This document shows, piece by piece, positions 44,900-58,200 of a stretch of 64,000 nt of DNA. The translations under genes and the position numbers were made by a program. The notes beneath the pieces were generated by a model, which had not been told where the DNA came from, ran no database searches, and worked only from the letters and a program-made list of their open reading frames with translations. Origin of the DNA: Epiperipatus broadwayi (lineage: Eukaryota; Onychophora; Udeonychophora; Euonychophora; Peripatidae); the NCBI GenBank assembly GCA_028023455.1, contig JAQFVV010006337.1, forward strand, positions 1,353,001-1,417,000, given 5' to 3'. The first letter of the stretch is position 1, and every line of letters starts with the position of its first letter.

Positions 44900-46250
44900 T
44901 GACATTCTGTCTCCTGTGAAACTGAAGTCTGCAAGTGCTAATTGCAGGAGTCCATCATCTCCACAAGAGCTGGCCACAGAGCCTCTGAATTTGTAAGAAG
45001 AATGTTTTGGTAACTGTCATTATTGGCAAGTAGTAATTTATGCTCACCATGATCTTCATATTAATCAGAGCAATCTGCCCTTGTAGGGACAGGTATGTCC
45101 TGGACAGTGATTGGATCACCTTGGCAGCATTGTTTATGATGGAATTTTGTTGACAGACAGATATAGCAGTCTATAACTTGAAGATAGGGAACCACAAAAA
45201 ACTCTGAGGTTCTGCTATAAAACTGATTAGTATTTTCCTACCGGTATTGATGCACCAGGATGACGACTTGTGGGGATTGATGGATAGCTTGTAATGTTGA
45301 GTGTAATTGTTAATGATGGAGTAAAGTGTCTTCAGATTATGGGAGGGGAAAGATCACAAGTATGTCATCCATGTATGTGAAAACCTTGATGTTTTTCTTG
45401 AGCCAGGGCACATATATCCCTGGAAGACTCTCTAGCTCTTTAATCAGAGGGTCAAGGTACTTTATGAATAACAGACCACTCAATGGTGATCCTTGTTGTA
45501 TGGATCTTGAAGGAGAAAATCTATCTGAGTAGTGCCCATTTATGGAAATATAGACGTGCCTATTATTCAGGAGATTGTCCAATATCTGAAATATCTGCTG
45601 TTATATGTCCAACTGAGACAGCAAACCAAGGAGAATTTTGACATCTACGGTATCAACGGCATTGGACACATCCAGCTGAACCATTACAGGCATGGATTTC
45701 CTGTTAGATCAAATGTGATCAAGCAGTATTTTCATTTCACCGACTGCAGTCAGCGTATATGATCCCTACCTAGCATATTGAGAGGTCGATATATCCTGTA
45801 GTATGGCATCCTGATTTTTTTCTTTTACTGTATCCTCCATAACCTTGAATAGAATTGGTGTCATAGATATCAGCCTGATGCTATTCAGAGAGGAGAGGTC
45901 CCAGTTCTTTTTAATAAATGGGACCATGGTGATCAGATATAGGTTAGGCATTACTCTCCTTTCAGTGGTGAGGTAGTTTATCATGTTTAATATAATTCTT
46001 GCAGTAAAAAAGTTTAAGAGAGTGAACACAAACTTCGGAATAACATGAATCCCAGAATGAACACTATCAGGAAGACTCTGCAACCTACTTTTGATGTCCT
46101 GGAGCATAATTTCATGATCCATCTCCCCAGGTGTGCCCACCCATCTGATGGCAGGGTTTATCCGGTGGCCTAAAAGTAGGCTTTGATAGTGACTTTCTAT
46201 GTGTAGAATCATATTCGTGCCAGTAATGTGGCCAAAACTGATGAGCAATG
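44900..46250 (-). pseudogene. LINE reverse transcriptase
   Basis: RT motifs in order: MVPFIKKNWDLSSLNSIRLI with ISMTPILFKVMED (motifs 0-2, about 45930-45830), then after a gap HVYISINGHYSDRFSPSRSI, QQGSPLSGLLFIKYLDPLI (motif with QGSPLS, about 45500) and VFTYMDDILVIF with the YMDD active site (about 45365-45385). Downstream INPHKSS and IALINMKIMVSINYYLPIM continue the thumb. Frames 45337-45582 and 45766-46248 are the longest open pieces. The catalytic aspartates of YMDD are present, but frameshifts kill it. Confidence 0.85.
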
Positions 46251-46299
46251 AAGTAGGAAGCTCCTGTTTCTTCCTGGCCCCCAGAGCCCACCTGAGGTA

Positions 46300-47260
46300 G
46301 CCCCGGGTCCAGCTGGCAAAAAATTCTTTGCATTTTTCGTAGCTATAATCTCTGCTACTGTTGACTGCTTTGATTTGTATAAAACTTTCAATTCAAGTAA
46401 GTTGTCAATGTTGTGATCCGTACCACCGAAGATTTTAATTTTCACATTCAGACTATCCAATTCACACATCAGGGTGGTTGTCCCCTTAAGCTTGAAGATG
46501 TATTGGGTAACTAGCAATTGAATAATCCCTATGAATGTAGTCCAGGTCTCAACAAGGTGTAGGCATGAGGTTCACATTGTGAAAGAGAATGTAGGCCTCT
46601 GAAAAAAACACCTCAGTGGCATTGGTTCTAGTGAACATTCTGATTACTTTGGTTGCAGTTTGACCTCTAGCCCATAGTGCAATTAGGCTGAAAAGAACAT
46701 TAGATCAATGAGCATGGGACTGTTTTTCGTATCGAAAGAATACGCATTGGGTGGGAAAACCCCCTCCCATTGATAAATACTTGTGATAAATACTTTGTTG
46801 AGCAGGGGTATTTCTTTGTAAAAGACTCACAGGAGATATTAAAGTCTCCGAGGAGAAGGGTAGGTTGCATTGTTATTGTTAGTAATTAGGTTAATTGTGT
46901 GAACTATTTTAAACAGTGTTGCATGAACATTGGGACTATAGACATAAATCACATTGAAAGTGTTAAAGGAGAAGGTCAACTCAATGGCAACTAGATTGTG
47001 GTCTAGATAAATTATTCTGAAGGAGGTTGGGGCCAGAAGATTGTTATCCCAATTCCCCCCTAGCAGTATGACCTGTAGATAAATGGGTAAATCCCAATTT
47101 GCTAAGTTCTGATTTTATGAAGTAGTTCGAGTTCAGGTGAAATTTCATTTCCCCTATGAACAATAAATGTGGCGAGTTTTGTTTATAAAATGCCTGATGG
47201 CATTGATATGACTGAGGGAGTTAATTCCTCAGACATTAAACATCTATTGTTATCCATTGT
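46300..47260 (-). pseudogene. LINE APE-type endonuclease
   Basis: On the minus strand: NVRGINSLSHINAIRHFINK (start of APE domain, near 47230), YLDHNLVAIELTF, FNVIYVYSPNVHATLF (near 46950) and LLLGDFNISCESF with the GDFN motif (46834-46859). The order and motifs match apurinic-like endonucleases of LINEs. Several stops and frameshifts separate the blocks. Confidence 0.75.
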
Positions 47261-47299
47261 AAGATGGCATGCTAGATTCCACCAGAGGCAGTTTTTCTT

Positions 47300-48850
47300 G
47301 AAGTATCAGAAGTCTCTCCTTTTTTGGAATTAAATTTCCATGCGGATGTTAGAGGGATGTTTAAATCCGAAGTGGGAAGATCCACAGGCAAAATATTGGT
47401 AGAATCACCAGTTACTGGTTCAGATGGGAGATGGATCTTCTGTTTCTTTTCTGTGGCTCCTTTATGTTAGTTGCATTTGATATTGCAGGTTCGGACTTAT
47501 GCCTCAGTAGAAATACCATCTCCTCCTCTGCTGAGCTAGAACTGGATATGACCTTTGGTTTTCTTTGTTTCTGGTGCTAGGAATAATGCATGTCTCCATC
47601 TCATCTGCAGACCAGGAAGAGGTGGCATCTATAGGTGGTGTTAGGTAAAGAGTGTTGCTTTCATTAGTCTCTGCTATCAGTGTGACACTAGGACTTAGTG
47701 AGACATTATATTTACCTTGTATGGAGTTAGGTTTAGGTATTTCCATCTTTTTTTTGATTTGATTTGATTTTGGTCTTTATTGTTTGTACCAACTCTATTA
47801 CCAGATACTGTGGCTGAGCCCGTACTTAGGCCTTCAAGAAAAATCTTAGGTTCATTATTGGAGAAATCTTTTGATTTTGGTTCCAAGGGGCATTGATTAT
47901 TGTTTTGGTTTTTGTGACCATTGTTATGTGATGTGTTATGCTCGTTAGCCTGATGAACATTTGTTTCATGTATTAAGATACTTTTAGACTTTTTATTTGT
48001 TTGCTTTATGTTGAATTCATCCTGCAGTTCTACATTGTTGTATTGGGCACTCGGTTGTTGTGAATTATATTGTACCTCAGAGCTGAATAGGAAGTCTGTT
48101 GATGCCTACATCGATTCATATACTCCTTGACCAGGTATGTTCTTTGGCCACATAAAAGCACTGTGACCTAACTCCTGCAAAAGAAAATATCATGGGAGAG
48201 CCTCTAGCCGACAACACTGTCATAATGTCTGTTGACACTATTCCCTTTTCCAGAGGAGTCTAATTGCACCTGTGTTTGACAGAATGTTATTAAATATTTT
48301 GTCAACTGGAAGGTAGGTGAAACTAGTCACCCCGCAAATGTTCCAATATCTCTCGTGAATGGGAGACATGATTGCGACAAGTGGTGGATGACAAGTTATG
48401 GTATGAGATCCTAAAATAGTCAGATGATTGTGTTTGCAAATTTTTTTTTCTTCGATTTGGATGGGATATTTCCTTGAGATATCCTGCATTATTTCTAGTG
48501 CTGTTGTGAAAATTTAAACTGGGATATGATTCACTATGTATTTGGCTATGACTAGGTAGTGATTTTATGCTTGGATGCTTATCATCTGGACTTAATGTAA
48601 GGAATTCATATGTACAGTTTTGTGGCTTTTGGCTTATATGCATTTATAATGTTAGCTTTGTCTCCTGATATGAGAAGAAAATAGCCAGGACCCTCTGTTC
48701 ACAAGAAATGAGTTGATTTTGACTTAGCTGATATGTTAATCTATCTTTTGGCAAGATTTTGGATGATTGATGACTCAAACTAAGATTTTTAAGTTTGATT
48801 TTGCAGCCATTGGCAGTGCCATCCACCTCCACGTGTACAATTGACATATT
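47300..48850 (-). pseudogene. LINE ORF1-like region
   Basis: Three overlapping or consecutive open pieces (48644-48847, 48323-48643 with 48238-48489, and 47504-47886) lie upstream of the endonuclease on the same strand. The first starts MSIVHVEVDGTANGCKIKLK and could be the ORF1 start. The later parts are rich in S, T, N and K. No RRM or CCHC knuckle is evident. Assignment rests on position and shared strand. Confidence 0.5.
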
Positions 48851-49382
48851 TTCAGATATTGATGAAATAACTGTGAAAAAGATTTTTTTTTAACATTATT
48901 TCCTTTTTCCCTTTTTTTTGATTCCAGATTATTCCTATTATGGCCTGATTTATTGGGATTGTCTGATTTATATTTATTTTCCTGACAGTTACGCTCATAT
49001 GTTTTCTCAGAATTAATATTTAATGCTTGCGTAATTGTGTTTTTTTAAAGAAATTAGAAATTAACTAGAGAATTTATTCACAATCAAACTACTTTTACTG
49101 TGATAGTAGTTGTATAATATTTAACTACCATTTCAATAAAAATTGTTTTAAAGTTAAAAAACAGACTGAAAACAGTTTAGCAATAAAGCAAAATTTTATT
49201 ATAAAACTAAAAGTTTGCTAATAAAACAAGCTTTTTAACCTGTGTTAAAAATCAATGCTCACATTCTTTTTAACGTATTAAAAATCAATATTTAAATTTC
49301 CTGAAGCATTTTGTTTTCCTTGGTAACTATTTATACATGAACTTGCTGATTAGTACATTCCTACAATAAGTTCCACCAATTT

Positions 49383-49670
49383 TCAATCAATCTTTATATG
49401 ACAGTGATAGGCCTGCATACTTATCCTATCCATTTCCATTGTTAATTTTTGATTATAGATGTCAACATCAAGTAACATGTAATCATTGTTTGTATCATTA
49501 AACCTTTTCACATCATAATTACTATTCATTCTTCCTCTCCAGATATAGTCTGATGTTTGCTTAATTTTGCAACTGTGTTCTTCACTGCAACAGACACATG
49601 CTAAAAGTTCTCTTTTCTTACAAATAATGCATATTTTACTTTTATGTCTGCAATTTTTATTTAAATCAGT
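49383..49670 (-). pseudogene. Cysteine-rich coding remnant (unassigned)
   Basis: A 95-codon frame free of stops (no start codon) has CRHKSKICIICKKRELLACV, then CCSEEHSCK, giving C-x2-C-x6-C-x-CC-x4-H-x-C, a plausible zinc-binding cluster. It continues with SDYIWRGRMNSNYDVKRFND. Upstream on the same strand lies a stop, but a related-looking sequence with GSNMVLLW precedes it in another frame. It is upstream of the LINE on the same strand, so it might be 5' LINE sequence. It may also belong to a DNA transposase tail or host exon. I do not recognise it. Confidence 0.4.
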
Positions 49671-52600
49671 TTACCACAACAATACCATGTTGCCACATAT
49701 TTTATTCTTCTGGGATCCATTATATTTGTGTTTGATTTCTTACTGGAAGAAATGTTATTCTGCTGTTGTGATAATAAAAAATTGAAGTATTGTTAAGCAT
49801 GGTTTCTTGTATATTGTATTTCTCTGTAGCATGTTTGCAATTGAGGTCAGGTTTGCTCAAAAATATTATTAAAAATTCAAATCCAACAAGCTATACAAAA
49901 GTTGGTCTAATAATATATATCCATAATTTCCAGTCCAAAATCCTAATGCTTTACTAAATTCCTCAAAGCTATTTTTCATGAATTGTTTTCCATTTCTTAG
50001 TCTCAATCAGGCTGACCATTTTTTTATTTTTGGAGTGAAATAACCATTTAATTTTAGTCAATTCATGAGTCCCACAATTTATTTGCCAGTTGTATAATAT
50101 CTTGTCCTGCAAACCATAAGAGTGTAGGCACTTTTCAATCACTCCTCATCTATTTTTTATGAGCATTAGCATTCCACATGTAATACATTCTTCATGTCAA
50201 ATATTTCTCCATTATTACATAATGATGCCATTATTCTTGTTTTGGAGATAATGGTATTATATACAATAATTATTATTCTAAAAGACTATTAGTTTTCTTT
50301 GAACAGGTTCAGTTGAATTGTTAACTATGACATTTTACCAGTGTTTGCACAGGTTCTTCTGGAACTGTCAACTGAAAACATTATGCTATGCCCTGAAAGT
50401 ATTGATTAGATATCAGTTGAGAGAGCATCAATAAAATTAAATAAATTAACCCAACTTTAGTAATAAAATAATTTACTTAACAATAATAAATATGAATAAG
50501 TAAGAAATAAATAATTTGGAATTCCATAAGGAAACAATACAATCTATTATTAATCCTCTAGTTGTGTGTTTCACTTCAGAATATAATATAAGCAACACTG
50601 TATTTTAATTATAAAGTCTTTTACACTCATTACACTTCTGGAAATTCAATATTTATTTTAGGATGACAATCTGTTATTAAAATTAAATGGATCATACTCT
50701 CCAATTTTTTTTTTTTTTTTGTATTTACTTAGCACACACTTTTCATGCACTAATTAGTCATTATTCTGCAAATCCTAGTTTTAGACCAGGATTGTTTAAA
50801 TGAGTCATGTAGATTTTTTCTACAGTATATTAAAATTATGATAATTATGTCAGGAACAATCTGCATGAATTTAAATAATTATGAAATCCATTTTATTTTC
50901 AATGTACATAATATACACACAGAACTTCCACATTTAAAGTTAAATTATAAATAAAAAAACTTTTTTAAAAATAAAAATAATAAAATGCAACATTAATAAT
51001 ATAAAACGAGTAAACAAAAAAAAAAAAAAAAATGCATGTGGTTAAAAAAAAAAAAAGTAGGGATATTTTACTTTATACTCTAGAATATGATATCATAGAT
51101 GGTTCAAATTCATTAAAATGTTCAGCATATTTCAGTAATATTTAATTATGATCACATAATTAACCATTGTAATTAATATAAATAAAAAGATGCTTGCAGT
51201 TCAAATATTCATTTTTACATTTTTATAGACTTGACAATAAATAGATGACAGATTTCATGTAACACTTTTTCCATAATCAATACTAATAAAATACATTTTC
51301 ATGGAAACTTTCATTTCAAAACAATGTTAATGCATGGAAAGATTTTAAAATAAACATTTTCTGCTTGAATTACCGTTAAAATGAGAGATTTTATATGCTA
51401 TAAGTTAATTATTATATTAATTACAATATAAATTTAAACAAACAAAAAATGAAATCATTGGTATTAAGCCACAAGATGAAATTAGGTAATGATAGATAAA
51501 CATTTGTTTTTATAAATGAAATCATAATTTTTGATTCCTCTTGAGAAAAAAAAAATCTTCATAATGTTTTTAACAATAAAATCAGAACTTTGATTTCCGA
51601 TAAAAAAAAATCTTAATTTAACCAAACAAATATGTTGATTTTTCCCCCTTACTATTCGAACTTAGTCTAATTTTTAACAGGAAATAAACGGTAAAATCTT
51701 TAAAATCGTAATTAAGACATTTTTTAATGTTTATAAATCTATAATACATAATAATATATTGAAATTATTAAGAACAAAGTCACAATGTGTGAAAGTAGTT
51801 AAAATAGTATGGTTAGGTGCAAATGACCACAGGTTCAAACATATAAAATTAAGATTACTAAAAGTTTAATGACATAGCTAAAAATAGATTTTAAAAAATC
51901 CAATAAATGTTTGAAAAATTTAAATTATATATATATCTTTTAGAGGCAATTTGCAATTATGAATTGTTTCAGGAACTAATGTTTATTCAGAGAGTTAGTA
52001 CATCTTTAACCTGAAACTCGAGGATAATGTTAGCAGCTGATAAAATTGTCCTTGGTTACTGTGAATCAAAAGTATAACAATTTGATTATGAAAAGGAATG
52101 GGGTTCATTCTTGAAAATAAAAATAGAATTCAATATAGGGTTTATTTAATTATATATTACCAAACACATAAATTAATAAGTTAAAATACAAATATGAAAA
52201 TAATAAATAGATACTATACATTTTTGAATAGAAAAATAAATAAATATTGTATTAATGATTGAAAATCTTGTAAATTTATTGTACCTCCTTAAAAAAAAAT
52301 TATAGGTGTTTATAAGTTTTCAAGTAAACTAAGATGGCATTCCACTTCTTTGATAAATGTATAGCTTTGAGGGCCACTAATCTACCAAAGAGGTGTTAGT
52401 TGTTAAATTAAAACAAAATTAATAAATCAATTGTTAAATTTAAAAAAAAAAAGGAATAAATTCTGATAAATTAAGTTAAGAAGCTTTATTTCAATTTTTA
52501 TTTATTTATTTATAATGTGGGAAATGGGACACTTGTAACATTGTCATACTTTGATTGAATTTAGTGTGTTTATTTTGTCAGCAGTTTTTGATAAATTGTT

Positions 52601-55600
52601 ATAATGATAAAAATTTGAGACTTTCCTGTCACAGAATGTGATGGACTATTTCCAAAGGTATAGAATCCTGCTCTCCCAAAAAATGTGTTAATGGTCACAA
52701 TATGATTGTGTGCTGCCGACATGAATAAAGTGTAAATATTGCATTTATATATTTTTTTTTCATTTTAATTTAATCCAATAAGAAATAAACTGTAAATACT
52801 ATAATTAATTTTTCCACAATGATTTCTTTTTTAAAAAATAACAGTAATAAAAAATAAAATATAATTATTAAATACATTTCCAACAGACATTTTTTTTGTA
52901 AATATTTTTTGGGAGCATCCTAAAACTGTAGATTTATCAAAAATATAGGCCACCATCTTAGTTTGCTTAAAACTCATAAGTACCAATTTATTTTATTTAT
53001 GAATTTTGATGTTTTTTTTTATTTCTTGTTTATTTATATTTGGGGGAGTAATGTTTGATTGAAGTAGGGTATATTGATACAATGAATATTGCAACTTCAT
53101 TATTAGGATTAATAGCATTTTATCTAACTGACTAGTTACAATTGCTGCTCTGTTTCATATGCCTCAGAGCTTTTAATTCTTATCCATTATAGTGACAAGT
53201 AATATATCCAAATTTGTATGCATCACATAATAATTAAATTAAAGAAAAAAGTAATAACATCATTGATTTACTGTTGATATTCCTCAAAATGTACTTTTTA
53301 AAAAAAAATTTAATCTATGACATAGTTTTTCTGATGGTACAATATACATTCTTATCAATCATTGCTTTTTACTTTATACAAAGAGCTTATTTATCTTGAT
53401 AAAATACTGATTTTCAGAAAGTTATTCAGTAAAATCATATCAATTTAGTAGTGTTTAATTCTTCTAAAACTCAATCTTTTTTTAATTTTTTTATAATAAA
53501 ACTATTTTGTTTTTTGACTCAAAAAATTATCATTTTTGGTATTAGCTTTTCCAATAATCTTTTTCAATGTGTTATAATTCTTTTTTTGTTGTTGTTGCTA
53601 AAATTGTTTTTCAAAAATTTGAATTTCTATTAATCTCTGAGTAATCTCCATCTACAGTGAAGTGATAAAATGATGTTGATGATATATTCTTGATTAAAAT
53701 ATGAATTCTTGCTGAAAAATATTGAACATATCCTCGTAGAACTGATTTCGCTTGTGACATTGAGATATAACAAAAAACAAAAAAACTTATATTTATTTAT
53801 TTGTCATCTATTTTTAAAAGTTTACTAAAACCCACAATCAGATTTATTATAAGTGTTACAATTGTTATACAGTATTTGATTTTAATATGTACTAAAAAAG
53901 ATATACTACATAAAAATGGTATTGCACCTGCAATTTTTTTTTAATTTATTAAATTAACAACAACAACTATGATTGCTTTCAAAGTAGTTCCTCTTTTGAG
54001 AGGATTAACATTAGTTTATAATGAAAATATGTTCGGCAATTCTGGAATACTATTTGCTACAAGACTAGAAAATTTTCTCATTTTTGATTTTATATTTTTT
54101 ACTGCAAAAAAAAAAATCTTTTTAAGTATTGATTTTTTCTTTGTAAAAAAAATCTTATAGCACCAGAATAGTAAATGTGCACAATATTTTTTTTTGCAAA
54201 CATCTGTTTTATGGAAAGATATCCTTTATTGTTTGATAAAAGTAAGAGCATATCTGTTCCTTAATAGTGATTAAAAAATCTCTATCTTATAAAAATATCT
54301 GGATGCAGCACTATAAAAACAAATTGTGCTATTTTTTTTTGTGGGGTGTCTGTCTATGTGATTTTGAAAACAAAGTCAAGATATGACAGGTTAAACTCTC
54401 TGGTAGAGTCCACCATCATGATAAGAATATATTAAAGATACATTTAATTCTAACACTAATGTTGTCAACTGGACAAGATTTAATCTGCATTTTGATAGTA
54501 GAGGAAAACTTCATATTTGTTTAATATTGGATCACTTGGCATATGAAGGTTCATATTTTGAGGCCAATAAAATGAATCCTTGACACCTCTTTTGCAATTA
54601 TGTCAGCATTAAGGAAATATGAATTATATAAAATTTAATTATTGTGCTATCTTTGATAAAGTAAATTGCATCACTTTGTATATTTTCATATGATGTCAAT
54701 TTTATTAATGAACCAACAAAAACCCAGCATAATATTAAGCATTTATTGGTTCTAAAAATTAATTCTATAATCTATATGCATTAATGTAATGTCAATTTTT
54801 TTTAAAAATGAATCTGGTGATGCTGGACATGCAAAATAAAGCAAATAAAATTTGCATTGATAGAATATGAAACTCTGCTTAATTTTTGTTATCATCAATG
54901 GTAAAAGTATCATCTTTAAATAAAATAAAAATTTTAAATCTTAAATAAATGTGAAAATTTTTATTTTATGAAAATATTATAATAGTGAAGTAGTTAGCTG
55001 CTTGGAAAGTCATGTGATGTACTAGAAGTAACTGATCCATCTTTAATCCAGGAAGTTTTAACTCATATCTGTAAATCTACTGTTGCTCTAACCTGCATAA
55101 GGCATGAAAATGATGTACTACTTGTTATATTTGAATCACCATTTACATAATATGAGTATAAATTACTTTTTTAGAAATGTTGTCATGCACAATCAGATAT
55201 TCTTTTTGATGTCCATAATTCAATGTCATATTACTTTCTATGGTAACACCCATAACACATGCTTTCAAAAAATATATGCTTACAGAAGCCATTTTCTTTA
55301 TTCTAATACATAACCATATGTTATAAGCTTGAGTAATCAATGTATACTAAATAGTAGAGTTATTTTACTAAAATTCTAAGTGGCCTTTGCCTTGTGATCT
55401 TAATCAGTAATGGCTTTGGATTTAAAGTTGGATCAAATACATTTGTGCATCTAACTGTCATCTTTATTTTTTATATACAAAAAGATGAAAGTTTTCTATA
55501 ATTAATATAAAACTCAGTTTAATAAAATATAAAAATTATCATCACAATGTCACAATATATAGCTAGCATACTGATAGGTCCAAAACCTTAGGATTTGCTT

Positions 55601-56440
55601 TTGAATTTCATACTATAAAAGAATTAAAGATAGTTACTTGATATATAAGTGCATTAATTCCTTCTATTTAAATCCATTGTCATTGCTATAAAACTGATGT
55701 TAATCTGGAGATATTAATATAATAGCACTTCTATCTAGGATCTGCTGGTTAATTTAGCTCACAACTCCTGAAAATATTATTACCATTATTACTCTTTATC
55801 TATATAATAATAAGCAAGCACCTACATAAAATTATTATTTATATCTGTTTCTTTTTTAAAAAGTCCATATTTCATTGTGTAGGATTTTTATAATATTTGA
55901 TATTAATAAGATTACATTTTAAGTAATTTTTCCTACCTACTCTCATTTTATTTCAAAATATTAAAAACAATTAGTTCACATTTTAATAATGTTTCGGATT
56001 TTATTATCACATCTTAAATTGTCAATAGGTTTACAGTTAATAATTCACAAGTATATGTTTATATTGTAATATTTTTTTAAAATTGCAATAATTTATATAT
56101 ATAATTATATGTGTGATTAATGTTGTAAATCATAATTGTATTATAATAGTTCACTAAATATACATTTTATTTTAATATAAATGCTTTACACACTTATATA
56201 TATGCAATACAAAGCTGGATAACTATCAATCATTATTTATAATATTTTTTCTTGTTTACTTTCTGGTTAAAAATAGTTAAGATGCTTATTTATAGATCAA
56301 TTTTGGATAGTTATTTGAGATGGCCATAGTCTGTCTAACTAAAATTAAAATCCTAAAACTATTTAGAATTTGAAAAAATGTCTAAGTCTTAATTTTATGT
56401 TGTGGATAGGGCAAGTAATGAAGTCCTTCTGTTGTGTGTG
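49671..56440. other. AT-rich DNA, no gene recognised
   Basis: Almost 7 kb of AT-rich sequence. A and T runs occur near 50707-50720, 51017-51032 and 52440-52452. A faint relic of a PLE end may lie at 55378-55430 (see rejected items). No frame of coding character was found. Confidence 0.45.
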
Positions 56441-56663
56441 TGTATATATATATAATTGCTTTAGGCTTTTAATGTTTATTTATATATAACAATAAAAATG
56501 ATAAATATAATGGTAATTAACTATTATATAGTCTTTCAATCTGCAGAAATACTTTCAATTAATTCCTTAACCCTCCTCAACTACCATTAAATTTAAGAAA
56601 TATAATGGAAGCAAATGACATCGATTTAAATCCCATGAATCCATAATGTTAGCAGCTCATCTA

Positions 56664-57468
56664 TTAACCCTTCCACCTGTGATTATATCATTCACCGCAG
56701 GAGGTAAAACTCAGAGCTTTTAATTGGCCAATTCACAAACTGATGTGCCAATTTGTCAAAAGATATTGACCGTTTATTAAATATATTCACTTTAGTTTCA
56801 TTTGTAAAAAGTATATTAATAATTTATCAGATTATGAAAGTGAACGAAAGTTTGTTCAAAAATAAATTTTGATTTATAATTTAAAAAATTTTTGATTACG
56901 GCTGAAATGAAAAGAAACGTCAATCATCAATTCCACGTTATGATTTCTACTTCCCACTTTGCAATAAATAAGTAATTCTTGCTAAAATCTTAACTATTTT
57001 TGTAAAATAATATTTATTTTTAGCATGTTATATGAAAATAATTTGTATTTCATCAAAAAATACTTTAAAATGCTCTAAAACATTCGTTTATCATTTTCAA
57101 AATAAAACAAAAACCGTTAGTAACTTTTTACTTTTTGGCAGCCATATAAAAATTTTAACAGCCAATAAGATTCAAGAAAAGATGGTGAGAAGGCGGTGCT
57201 TTTCCATTTTCTTTTGTTTACAAAATTTCAACAGCCAATAAGATTCAAGAAAAGATGTGAGAAAGCGGTGCTTTGGTTTTGTTTGACATAAATGGTCATT
57301 TTATTGATTTTTTACTTGTAAAATAATTCAATAGATGGCAGCATCTTACAGAACTTTTTTCCTTCTAAAAAATGACGTCAAAACCGTAAACGTAGTACAA
57401 AAACTAAGCGATTTACAGTGATGTCAAGTTTCCTCGTTTAAAAAGGAGCCGATCAGGTGAAAGATTAA
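56664..57468. mobile_element. piggyBac-like MITE, copy B
   Basis: TTAA at 56664-56667 and 57465-57468 flank the element. Inverted ends are CCCTTCCACCTGTGAT (left) and, reversed, TCTTTCACCTGATC (right). It aligns with the reverse complement of copy A (17629-18401): shared blocks include TTTTAATTGGCCAATTCACA near 56717 and TTTACTTGTAAAATAATTCA near 57310. The related repeat copy Q has an intact single TTAA at 60407-60410 with matching flanks on both sides. No transposase is encoded. A 73-bp tandem duplication lies inside it. Confidence 0.8.
57158..57303. repeat. 73-bp tandem duplication inside MITE copy B
   Basis: ACAGCCAATAAGATTCAAGA begins units at 57158 and 57231, followed by AAAGATG and GCGGTGCTTT in both. 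Copy A has a related but more diverged duplication around CTGATTGGCTG (17836-17885). Confidence 0.8.
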
Positions 57469-58200
57469 TTATATTTATTTTATTCCTATTTATTATGTTT
57501 TTTCTCTTCATAGAAAATCTTAACTCTTACAAGATCAAACTTAAATTTATATTAAGCTGGTATTTGTCTGCCAGCTCATAATCATACATATATATACAAA
57601 CATATTTTGTAAAAAAATAAAAAATATATATATACATTGTAATAAACTTATTTTATTAGAAGTAAATAAACACGTATGTTTCTATCAGCTCATATATATA
57701 CGCACATATATATATATATATTTGTTAAAATATAAATATCATTTTATAAAACATAATTTTAAAAATATAAATTAACACTTAATTTTAAAATGGAGTTTTA
57801 AGAAGTTAAAATAAATTAGATCAAGATCTTGCTTTTTGATAAAAGTTTGTCTTTTGTTTAGTCTTTAAAAAAATTCTTAAAGATAGAAAGGAAGAGAAAG
57901 CAATTAGTTCTATTGTTGGGACTTTGACATTGAAGGTATTTTTATGCTATCTATTACACTGATCAATTGGAATGTTTCTTTGGGATATTAAAATATGAAA
58001 TAAAAGAAGAGAATATTAAAGGTGTGAACTGAAACTTTGGGGAAAAAACTATAAATTACGGACTTTCCATTTGTTCTAATTAATTGGATTTCTGCCGAGG
58101 TCAATATCTAATCTATAAGTTTCAATTCGGCTCAAACTTTTCAATATATAAAAACAAATCTGTAAAGTGCATGGAGAAAATGTTGAGTGGCTAGATCTAA

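Larger units (their letters stand above)
43786..48850 (-). mobile_element. APE-type LINE (non-LTR retrotransposon), decayed, about 5 kb
   Basis: On the minus strand there is a clear order: an ORF1-like region (48850 to about 47300), an APE endonuclease (about 47260 to 46300), reverse transcriptase (about 46250 to 44900) and a C-terminal cysteine/histidine knuckle (about 44500-44410). Stops and frameshifts are many but large parts remain readable. The clade is uncertain; two-ORF layout with YMDD and a C-terminal CCHC-type knuckle suits L1/Tx1- or Jockey/CR1-like groups. It transposes by nicking the target and copying its RNA there. Confidence 0.85.
56441..57530 (+). repeat. Unassigned repeat, copy P, split by a MITE
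   Basis: The segments 56490-56667 and 57465-57530 together match the reverse complement of about 60330-60600. A shared string is AATGGTAATTAACTATTATA (56508 region). The repeat family is unknown. The piggyBac-like MITE copy B interrupts it exactly at a TTAA. Confidence 0.75.

Noticed and set aside
55378-55430. Faint hammerhead/PLE-end similarity (GTGGCC...CTTGTGATCTTAATCAGTAATGGCTTTGGA)
   Set aside because: Resembles the region 15411-15450, but the core reads CTGATTA and no GAAA or palindromic stem III can be placed. Too decayed to annotate.
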